A stretch of DNA of 64,000 bases from an uncultured bacterium (GTDB lineage Bacteria; Bacillota; Clostridia; Lachnospirales; Lachnospiraceae), in NCBI GenBank assembly GCA_947073545.1, contig CAMTMP010000014.1:24213-88212 (forward strand), read 5' to 3'. Both the position numbers and the translations under genes were made by a program. Positions 49,915 through 57,461 of this stretch are shown here, one piece after another (the stretch's first letter is position 1; each line of letters begins with the position of its first letter). Below the pieces are notes generated by a model. That model was not told the DNA's origin, did not search any database, and saw nothing but the letters and a program-made list of their open reading frames with translations.

Positions 49915-52721
49915 CTGTCTTGGACAATACACAGTTAGCGACAAAACGGGCCGAGAGAAGGCTGGAGCGCATCGTGCTCGTTGTTTTGAGCCTCTACACG
50001 GCGGCCGCATTTGTCACCGGCGTGCTCTCCGGCTGGAGCGTCTACATCAGGGAGCTCCTTTTTCTCCCGACGGTTTCCGGCTGGTTTATCTATGTTCGGG
50101 AATATTGGGACCATCCCCGTCGAGCGAATTTCATTTGTATCGTATGCTGGGCTGAGTTTATTCTTTTTGCCCTGTTTACGGACAGCTTCTCCTCCATGCT
50201 TGTCACCATGACGGGTGTTATCGTCCTGCTCAGCATTTTCAATATCCGGCGGATTCTCTATCCCGGACTTATCGTCCCCTTTTTCCTTTTCTTATATCAC
50301 GGCCTGATCGCCCACACCGTTGCCGCGGACTCCATTCAGAATATTCTCAGACTGTTCATCCAGTTTCTCTCCGTCTATATGGTTACCGGAGTCATATGGA
50401 TCATCCAGAAAAACAGACAGGACGCAAACGAACTTCTGATCGAGAATATCATGGAACTGGAAGCCGCAAAGCACAGCAGGGATGACTTTCTTGTCAATGT
50501 CTCCCATGAAATCCGCACGCCCATCAATGCGGTCTGCGGCATGAGCGAGGCTATTTTGCAGGAGGATCTGCCGCCGGACGTGCGCCGGGATGTAGCGGAT
50601 ATCCAGACCGCCGGAAGAAACCTGCTTTCAACGGTCAGCAATATTCTGGACTTTTCGGAACTGGAGGCAGGGAATCTTGCGCTTGCCGAGGAAAGCTATA
50701 ATATCACCTCCACCATCACCGATATCATCAATATGGCCATGACCATGGATAACGGAAAGCATCTGGAACTGATCGTAGACTGCGACGCGGACCTGCCGTG
50801 CAATCTTCTGGGCGACGAACAGAAATTCCGCCGTATTGTCATGAATCTGCTTGGCAACGCCATCAAATTTACAAAAGAAGGCGGCGTGGTTCTGCGCATC
50901 ACAAGCCGCAAAGAGGAATACGGCATCAATCTGCTTGTCAGCGTCCGGGATTCCGGCATCGGCATTGCGCGCACCGATATGGAAAACATTTTCACAAGCT
51001 TCAGCCAGGTCAATTCCAAGAGAAACCGCGAGGCCGGAGGCGTAGGCCTCGGGCTTGCCATTACACAGGCGCTTGTTTCCCGCATGGGCGGCTTTATGAC
51101 GTCGGAAAGCATACCGGGTACTGGCAGCCGTTTTCAGTTCACGATCCCCCAGAAAGTTCTGGACGAGACGCCCATCGTGTCCATCCGGGATAAAAGCAAC
51201 CTCTTCGCAGCCTGCTATATCAATCTGGATAAATACGATTATACCGTGATACGGGAAGGTTATGAAGCCTGTATGCAGCACATGGCCGTCCGGTTCGGTT
51301 TCCCCTTCCGCATCTGCCGGAATCTCGCCGAGCTGAAACGGCGGATGGAGCGCGAGGCCTACACCCATCTTTTTATCGGACGGGAGGAATATGCCGAGGA
51401 TCAAAGTTTCTTCGACGAACTCTGTGCCGAGAAGACCGTAGTGCTTCTTCTGGACTACGATCAAGAGCTGCAAGTCCCGCAAAATATGCTGCGCATCTAC
51501 AAACCCTTCACGGTACTGTCCATCGCCGCCGTCTTTAACGGCCAGAAAATTCTCTGCGGCGAGGATCAGCAGGGAGGTTTACATAATAAATTTATTGCGC
51601 CGCAGGCCCGTGTACTGGTCGTGGACGATAACGCCATGAATCTGAAAGTTATGACAAGGCTTCTTCTGCCTTATCAGCTCAAAGTCACTTTGGCAGGAAG
51701 CGGTCAGGAGGCTCTGGAAAAGCTGAATGCGCCCGATTTCGACTGTGTTTTTCTGGATCATATGATGCCGGAGCAAGACGGCGTGGAGACGCTTCATAAA
51801 ATTCGCCGCAAGCCCGGTCTCTATTACCAGTCCCTCCCCGTCATCGCCTTTACGGCCAACGCCATCGGCGGCGCACGTGAAATGTTTATATCGGAGGGCT
51901 TCAACGACTTTATTGCCAAGCCGATCGAGCTGAGCGTGCTGGAGCGTATCCTGCGCCGCTACCTCCCTTCCCATATGCAGATTCCCGTGGAGGAAGGCGG
52001 GGCCGTCCAGTCGGTTTTGACAGCGCAGGCTGCGGCGGAACCGGCGAATGCGGACGGACAATTCCGGCTTGCCCGGGCGGGCGTAAACATCGAACAGGCC
52101 CTCGCCTACTGCGGGGACGAGGAGGGATTTCGCGAAATTATCGCCATCTTCCACGCGGAGGGCGAAAAACGCCGAAGCCATTTGTCCCGTTATTTCAAGG
52201 AACAGGACTGGAAAAATTATGTGATCTTTGTCCATGCCCTGAAAAGTAACGCCAAAGGCATCGGCGCAGGCAAATTGTCGGAGATGGCAAGGAAACTGGA
52301 GATGGCCGGTAAGGAAAACCGGATCGGCTATATTCTGGAACACCATGAAGCGATGATGGAAAACCATGACCGCCTTCTGGACGCGCTTACCGGGAACACC
52401 TATGTTTATCCGGACGCGGATAAGGGCTTCGTTTCGGAAACGGACGGCCCAAAGCCGGATGCATCCGCATCTGCGGACGGGCCAGAAGAAACCGCCCCCA
52501 CAGACGCGGACGATTCGGATTCTCTGCAGAATCTTCTCGCACAGATTGAGGAAAAGCTGTCCTCCTTTGAGAGCGACGGCCTTTCGGAGCTGCTCGACCG
52601 GCTTGCGGCCTTTTCACATGACGGCGTCTCCTTGACCGGACTTGCCGACCAACTGCGCAGACTGACACAGGATTTCGATTTTCTCGGTGCATCCGAGGTT
52701 CTGGAAAGGATGGGAGAATAA
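49908..52721 (+). CDS. Hybrid histidine kinase with receiver and HPt domains
   Basis: A 937-residue phosphorelay protein. Five to six N-terminal TM segments (about 20-165) with short loops are followed by HisKA (FLVNVSHEIRTPINAV, His200), HATPase (NLLGNAIKFTKEGG, DSGIGIA, GVGLGLAI), a receiver-like insert lacking clear motifs (about 420-560), a true receiver (VLVVDDNAMNL, Asp617 in FLDHMM, AKPI) and a C-terminal HPt (FVHALKSNAKGIG, His776). The likely path is His200 to Asp617 to His776 to the HD-GYP regulator. The start codon is GTG, TTG at 49911 or TTG at 49920; all overlap or abut the previous stop. Confidence 0.92.
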   Translation: MLTVLDNTQLATKRAERRLERIVLVVLSLYTAAAFVTGVLSGWSVYIRELLFLPTVSGWFIYVREYWDHPRRANFICIVCWAEFILFALFTDSFSSMLVTMTGVIVLLSIFNIRRILYPGLIVPFFLFLYHGLIAHTVAADSIQNILRLFIQFLSVYMVTGVIWIIQKNRQDANELLIENIMELEAAKHSRDDFLVNVSHEIRTPINAVCGMSEAILQEDLPPDVRRDVADIQTAGRNLLSTVSNILDFSELEAGNLALAEESYNITSTITDIINMAMTMDNGKHLELIVDCDADLPCNLLGDEQKFRRIVMNLLGNAIKFTKEGGVVLRITSRKEEYGINLLVSVRDSGIGIARTDMENIFTSFSQVNSKRNREAGGVGLGLAITQALVSRMGGFMTSESIPGTGSRFQFTIPQKVLDETPIVSIRDKSNLFAACYINLDKYDYTVIREGYEACMQHMAVRFGFPFRICRNLAELKRRMEREAYTHLFIGREEYAEDQSFFDELCAEKTVVLLLDYDQELQVPQNMLRIYKPFTVLSIAAVFNGQKILCGEDQQGGLHNKFIAPQARVLVVDDNAMNLKVMTRLLLPYQLKVTLAGSGQEALEKLNAPDFDCVFLDHMMPEQDGVETLHKIRRKPGLYYQSLPVIAFTANAIGGAREMFISEGFNDFIAKPIELSVLERILRRYLPSHMQIPVEEGGAVQSVLTAQAAAEPANADGQFRLARAGVNIEQALAYCGDEEGFREIIAIFHAEGEKRRSHLSRYFKEQDWKNYVIFVHALKSNAKGIGAGKLSEMARKLEMAGKENRIGYILEHHEAMMENHDRLLDALTGNTYVYPDADKGFVSETDGPKPDASASADGPEETAPTDADDSDSLQNLLAQIEEKLSSFESDGLSELLDRLAAFSHDGVSLTGLADQLRRLTQDFDFLGASEVLERMGE

Positions 52722-52724
52722 CCT

Positions 52725-55418
52725 ATGAGAAAGAGAATACAGCGGTTTACGAAAGCTCTTTTTCCCGGACATCTTGATTTTAAGGAGAGAATAAACCGGA
52801 TCATTATGCTTCTGGTATTCGCCTCCTCCGTGATCGGCATCGTCCTCGTTCTCCCCGGCGCCGACCCAAAAGTTTTGTTTTCTCTGGTGCCCATATGCGT
52901 GCTCTCCGGCCTCTCCATCCAGATCACGCTCACGCAGGGAGACAGCAAAAAAGCCGCATGGCTTCTCGTCATCAGCACCAACGTTGGATTCTTCCCCCTG
53001 CTCTTTGTCAACAGCGGCGGCACCGAGAGCGGTATGCCCGTCTGGTTTGTGCTGGGTCTGGTTTTTATTTTCCTTTTGTTTGAGGGACGGGATTTTGCAA
53101 TCGCCATGACACTCTCCCTTCTCTCATTTCTGGGAACTTACCTGCTTTGCTACTTCCGCCCGGATCTTGTGCCCAAATCCACCCGGTTCTACAGCTTTTC
53201 GGACTCCTTTGTCGCACTCGTCTGTGTCAGCCTGTTCATCGGCATCCTCATAAAAATACAGAACAGAACCTACGAACAGGAAAAGAAGCTTGCGGAAGCG
53301 CAAAAACAGGAAGTGGAGCAGATCGCCCGCTCCAAAGATACCTTTTTCGCCAATATGAGCCATGAGATCCGCACGCCCATCAACACGATTATCGGTTTAA
53401 ACGAAATGATTCTCAGAGAGGATATTTCCGATGAGATCGCGGAGAATGCCATCAACATCCAAAATGCCAGCAAAATGCTGCTTACCACCATCAATGATAT
53501 TCTCGATCTCTCGAAACTGGAATCCGGCAAGATGGATATCGTGCCGACCCAGTATGCGATCAGCTCCATGTTCAGCGATCTGGTCAATCTGATCTGGATT
53601 CGCGCGCACCAGAAAAATTTGGAATTTAAGGTGGACATCGACCCGGATATCCCATCCATGCTCTACGGCGACGAAGTGCGGATTAAACAGGTGGTCACCA
53701 ATATGTTGACCAACGCAGTCAAATACACAACCTCCGGCTCGATCACCTTGTCTGCCAAAGGAGAACGTATTGCCGCAGACCAGATTCTCCTGCGCATTTC
53801 CGTGGAAGATACCGGCATGGGCATTCGAAAGGAAAGTCTGGATGATCTCTTCCGCTCCTTCAAGCGGGTGGATGAGTCGGACAACCGCAACATCGAGGGA
53901 ACCGGACTCGGGCTCAACATTTCCAAGCAGCTTATCGATATGATGGGCGGAAAAATTACCGTGGACAGCGTCTACCACAAAGGCTCCGTCTTCACCATAG
54001 AGCTGAAGCAGCGCATCGTCAACGTGCGCCCCATCGGCGTCATCAATTTCGCCGCGCAGAAACAGTTTAGCCGGCGCTCTGCATACCGCCAGAGCTTTAT
54101 TGCGCCGGATGCCCGCATTCTGGTGGTGGATGACAATTCCATGAACCTGATGGTGGTGGTAAAACTGCTGCGGGATACCAAGGTAAAGGTGGACACCGCG
54201 GAAAGCGGCAAAGAAGCCTTAAAAAAGACAGCCAAAAACACTTATCATGTCATCCTCATGGATCATATGATGCCGGATATGGACGGCGCAGCCACCCTGC
54301 GCGCCATCCGCAGCCAGACAAAGGGGTTCTGCCAGAAAACCCCCGTGATCGCCCTGACCGCCAACGTCATGTCCGACGCGGAACAGGTTTACCGGAGCAT
54401 GGGCTTTGACGGCTATCTGGCCAAACCCATCAGCACGCCTCTTCTGGAGGCGGGACTGCTCAAATATCTGCCGCCCGCGCTGATCGAGTACATGGCGCAG
54501 GATGACGACGGGACGGAAAATATGGAAGGCTTAAACCAGATAACCAGCGCCCGCAAGCGAAAGATTGCGATCACGGCGGACTGCATCTGCGACCTCCCTA
54601 AGGATCTTCTTTCGCATTTCCACATCCGCCTGATGTATTGCTATGTGCACACGAATGAGGGCCGCTTCTGCGACCTCTTTGAGATTTCCTCTGACAGCCT
54701 GCTTGCTTATCTGGAGCAGGAAGGAAACCGCTCCCACTCATCCACGGCAGACCCGTCAGAGTACGAATACTTCTTTGCGGAAACGCTGGCGGAAGCGGAA
54801 CATGTGATCCATATCACCGCCACGACGGATTTAAGCGGCGCCTATCCGAATGCCACGCAGGCCGCCAAAACCTTCGACAATGTCACAGTCATAGACTCCT
54901 CACACATCAGCAGCGGCCACGGCCTCGTGGCGCTCTATGCCGCCAAACTGGCCGAAGAAGGGCGCAGTGTGGATGAGATCTGTGAAGCGCTCGGCGAGTA
55001 CCGGGAACGGGTTTTCTCCAATTTCCTTGTGCCTGACACAATCACGCTCCACCGCAACGGCAAAGTGAGCGGCGCAGTCCACACACTCTGTACCGTGTTG
55101 AATCTCCACCCGGTTCTGGCCATGTCCAAAAACCGCTTAAAACTGTGGTGTATCGAATCCGGCAATATGCACCGGGCCATCAGACAGTATATCAAAAAGC
55201 TCTTTAAGCACAGCAGGCAGATCGATACCCGCGTTCTCTTCGTCACCTACGCAGGCTGCAGCGTGAAGCAGATTGATGAAATTGTAGAGATCGTGGAAAA
55301 ATACATCCACTTTGATCAGGTGATTCTGCAAAAAGCATCCGCCACCGTGTCAAGCAACTGCGGTGTGGGGACGTTCGGACTGATGTTTGTACGGAAAGAA
55401 AAGCAGCAGGAGCCGTGA
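52725..55418 (+). CDS. Hybrid histidine kinase-receiver fused to a DegV domain
   Basis: An 897-residue fusion. Six TM segments (about 25-178), a coiled coil (EQEKKLAEAQKQEVEQI), HisKA (FFANMSHEIRTPIN, His213), HATPase (NMLTNAVKYTTSG, DTGMGI, GTGLGLNI), receiver (465-580; Asp513 in LMDHMMP, AKPI), then from about 613 a complete DegV domain: IAITADCICDLPKDL, RSHSSTADPSEYEYF, HITATTDLSGAYPNAT, VIDSSHISSGHGLVAL, LHRNGKVSG. The frame is continuous, without repeat or stop between receiver and DegV. DegV domains bind fatty acids, so this kinase may sense lipid inside the cell. GGGAGAATAACCT precedes the ATG. Confidence 0.93.
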   Translation: MRKRIQRFTKALFPGHLDFKERINRIIMLLVFASSVIGIVLVLPGADPKVLFSLVPICVLSGLSIQITLTQGDSKKAAWLLVISTNVGFFPLLFVNSGGTESGMPVWFVLGLVFIFLLFEGRDFAIAMTLSLLSFLGTYLLCYFRPDLVPKSTRFYSFSDSFVALVCVSLFIGILIKIQNRTYEQEKKLAEAQKQEVEQIARSKDTFFANMSHEIRTPINTIIGLNEMILREDISDEIAENAINIQNASKMLLTTINDILDLSKLESGKMDIVPTQYAISSMFSDLVNLIWIRAHQKNLEFKVDIDPDIPSMLYGDEVRIKQVVTNMLTNAVKYTTSGSITLSAKGERIAADQILLRISVEDTGMGIRKESLDDLFRSFKRVDESDNRNIEGTGLGLNISKQLIDMMGGKITVDSVYHKGSVFTIELKQRIVNVRPIGVINFAAQKQFSRRSAYRQSFIAPDARILVVDDNSMNLMVVVKLLRDTKVKVDTAESGKEALKKTAKNTYHVILMDHMMPDMDGAATLRAIRSQTKGFCQKTPVIALTANVMSDAEQVYRSMGFDGYLAKPISTPLLEAGLLKYLPPALIEYMAQDDDGTENMEGLNQITSARKRKIAITADCICDLPKDLLSHFHIRLMYCYVHTNEGRFCDLFEISSDSLLAYLEQEGNRSHSSTADPSEYEYFFAETLAEAEHVIHITATTDLSGAYPNATQAAKTFDNVTVIDSSHISSGHGLVALYAAKLAEEGRSVDEICEALGEYRERVFSNFLVPDTITLHRNGKVSGAVHTLCTVLNLHPVLAMSKNRLKLWCIESGNMHRAIRQYIKKLFKHSRQIDTRVLFVTYAGCSVKQIDEIVEIVEKYIHFDQVILQKASATVSSNCGVGTFGLMFVRKEKQQEP

Positions 55419-55429
55419 CGGGCTCCTGC
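55406..55429 (+). terminator. Hairpin at the end of the signalling operon
   Basis: GCAGGAGCC / GGCTCCTGC with a 6-base loop overlaps the stop codon of the DegV-fusion kinase. Only a short T-run (CGTTT) follows, so it may be a weak terminator. Confidence 0.5.
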
Positions 55430-55461
55430 CGTTTATGTACGGGTAACCGGCTAATTCACCT

Positions 55462-55858
55462 CTATTTCCAGTACTGGTTTGTTATCTCTTCCGCCTCCGT
55501 ATGCGAAAGGACATATTTCTCCGCAATCTTATCCGTGACAAACACTTTTGTCTGCCCGACCTCCTGCAGCAGTTCCACTATATATCGAATGCTTTCTTCT
55601 CTTCCCTCTGCACGGATAGTTCTCTCATACTTTTCCGCATCAAATTCTTCCAATATCATACCAAAAACATGCGACCGCTTTTTTTCTCAAAACATCCTCC
55701 AATATCCCGTTTTCGATGCAATAATCCACCGCCTCGGAAAGCGCTGCTTTTCTGTCTTTTCTTCCGTCTGCAAAACATCTCAGCACATTCACAAACTCGG
55801 AATATTCCCCAAGCCTTCCGCACTTTTCCATCAATTCCTTATTATGCCCATACCACAT
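55462..55858 (-). pseudogene. C-terminal remnant of an Rpn/YhgA-like nuclease-transposase
   Basis: Two pieces in different frames: MWYGHNKELMEKCGRLGEYSEFVNVLRCF...DYCIENGILEDVLRKK (55640-55858) and MILEEFDAEKYERTIRAEGREESI...NQYWK (55462-55659). Together they match the end of the PD-(D/E)XK family putative transposases (Rpn type). Removing one base in the A7 run (minus strand) at the junction restores LRKKRSHVFGMILEEF. The nuclease core and N-terminus are missing. Both truncation and frameshift make activity impossible. Confidence 0.72.
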
Positions 55859-55904
55859 GGTTTATTGCCGCATGTCAACCGTGTTTTTGAACGAAATGCC
55901 GTTA

Positions 55905-57461
55905 TTATGATTCTTGTCCAATCTGCCTTAAGCAAGTCTCCAGCGCGCTCTCCCCTTCCGGACTCACGATATCCGGCACGGTCCCGCACATCTCACTCCC
56001 GACGCCGTCCGCCGTCACCCCGTACATGGGACTGTACTGCACCACCAGACCACTGTTTGGTAAAATCAGGTAAGCCGGATCCGTGCCGATCCCGTCCCCG
56101 CTCGTCGTCCGGCCAACCAGCGTGGCAAAACCGCTTTCTTTGGAAAACATGGCCGCATACTCAGAAGAAGAATAATTGTTTTCGCTCACCAGCAGCCATA
56201 TCTTCCCGTCAAATCCGTCTCCCGCCGGTTCCACCACATAGTCTTCCCGCCAAAACCAGTCGCAGTCTGCGGCGTCCTCCAGGTTCAGCTCCGGCATAGC
56301 GGGAAGTTCACTGATCGGCTGATACAGCCCGGATGCCGCTCCCTCCTTTATCCGCAGGAAGGTTTCGTTGTTCTCCCCGTCCTTAAAAAGCTGATATCCC
56401 GGCACTGTCAATGTCTTCTTTGTCAGTGGCGCAGTCACAAGCTCGTCAAAATACCGCATACTGCCGCCTAAATTATTTGTGATATCAATGATTAAATTTT
56501 CATAGTCTCCAACTTCCTCATAAAAAGGCAATAATATCTTACGGTCAGTCTCCATCTGCTCAAAATCAAATGCGTCGATGAAAACATAGGCTGTTTTTCC
56601 CGGTTCCAGAATCTTCGTCTCCACGTTGGCAGGCACCGCCTCCTCAACGGTTTCCACGGCTGACGCTGCCTCTGTCGCTTCTCCGCGCGCTCCGCCGTTC
56701 TCTTTCGCCCGCTTCTCCTCCATCCTGCATTCCATTTCCTGATAATACTTTGTCATGGAAGCATACGTCCTATGTGAAACAGGATTGTCCAGCGCGTCCA
56801 CATAAGGCTTATACCGTATCTCCTGCCCCGGCTCCTTTACAAACTCCCGCGCGGACGCAAGCGCACTCTCATACCGCCGTCCCCAGAGATCCAGATGACC
56901 CGTGAAAGAAAATTCCCCGATAAAATCCTTTAACACATAGTAAAAGACATCGTCGTTCACGCACTGTTCCACTTTTGTCCGATAATCCTTTTCCAGCACA
57001 TCCAGATCCGCCCCTGCCTGTCGTTTCGCCAGTTTCACATAGGGGTAATTTCCCCGCAGACCGTCGCACAGGCTCTTGAAATCTGCCAACCGCTGTTCTC
57101 TGGAAAGACCACCCATCCAGTTTCTCTGTTCTTCGCTCATTTCCGCCAGAACCTGTTCCCTGATCTCCTCTTCCTTCTGTGTGCCTGCTGCCTCCTGCTC
57201 ATCCTGTATGTTTCCTGTGCCCTGCAGCTCCTGCTCATCCTGCGCATTTCCTGCATCCTGCGTCTCCTGCACGCTTTGTATTTCCGAAGCAGCCTGTCCG
57301 CCGGATCCGTGTCCGTCCGCCCCGCAGGCCGTCACCGCCACACCTAAGCCCAGACAGACGCCGCACAGCCGCACGCTTCTGCGCTTGTTCCGCACTCTGC
57401 TCTGCTTATTCCGTGCCGCCCCATAGACAGGCGGCACGGCTGCCAGACTTCTTTTCCTCAT
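55905..57461 (-). CDS. S41-family peptidase-like lipoprotein
   Basis: A 518-residue exported protein. A long basic N-region precedes a lipobox VTAC (Cys46); the next 65 residues are low complexity, rich in Q/E with a repeated (N)xQDEQE motif. The C-terminal half fits the S41 (C-terminal processing/TSP) fold: LIIDITNNLGGSMRYFDELV, KIWLLVSENNYSSSEYAAMFSKESGFATLVGRTTSGDGIG, where SSSEYAAM bears the presumed nucleophile Ser. A PDZ domain is not evident. It overlaps the kinase gene by four bases (ATGA), so it may be the output or modulator of that two-component system at the membrane surface. Confidence 0.87.
   Translation of the reverse strand: MRKRSLAAVPPVYGAARNKQSRVRNKRRSVRLCGVCLGLGVAVTACGADGHGSGGQAASEIQSVQETQDAGNAQDEQELQGTGNIQDEQEAAGTQKEEEIREQVLAEMSEEQRNWMGGLSREQRLADFKSLCDGLRGNYPYVKLAKRQAGADLDVLEKDYRTKVEQCVNDDVFYYVLKDFIGEFSFTGHLDLWGRRYESALASAREFVKEPGQEIRYKPYVDALDNPVSHRTYASMTKYYQEMECRMEEKRAKENGGARGEATEAASAVETVEEAVPANVETKILEPGKTAYVFIDAFDFEQMETDRKILLPFYEEVGDYENLIIDITNNLGGSMRYFDELVTAPLTKKTLTVPGYQLFKDGENNETFLRIKEGAASGLYQPISELPAMPELNLEDAADCDWFWREDYVVEPAGDGFDGKIWLLVSENNYSSSEYAAMFSKESGFATLVGRTTSGDGIGTDPAYLILPNSGLVVQYSPMYGVTADGVGSEMCGTVPDIVSPEGESALETCLRQIGQES

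Noticed and set aside
50628..51482. A 284-codon open frame on the minus strand
   Set aside because: It is a shadow of the HPt-containing hybrid kinase, without a start site or family features.
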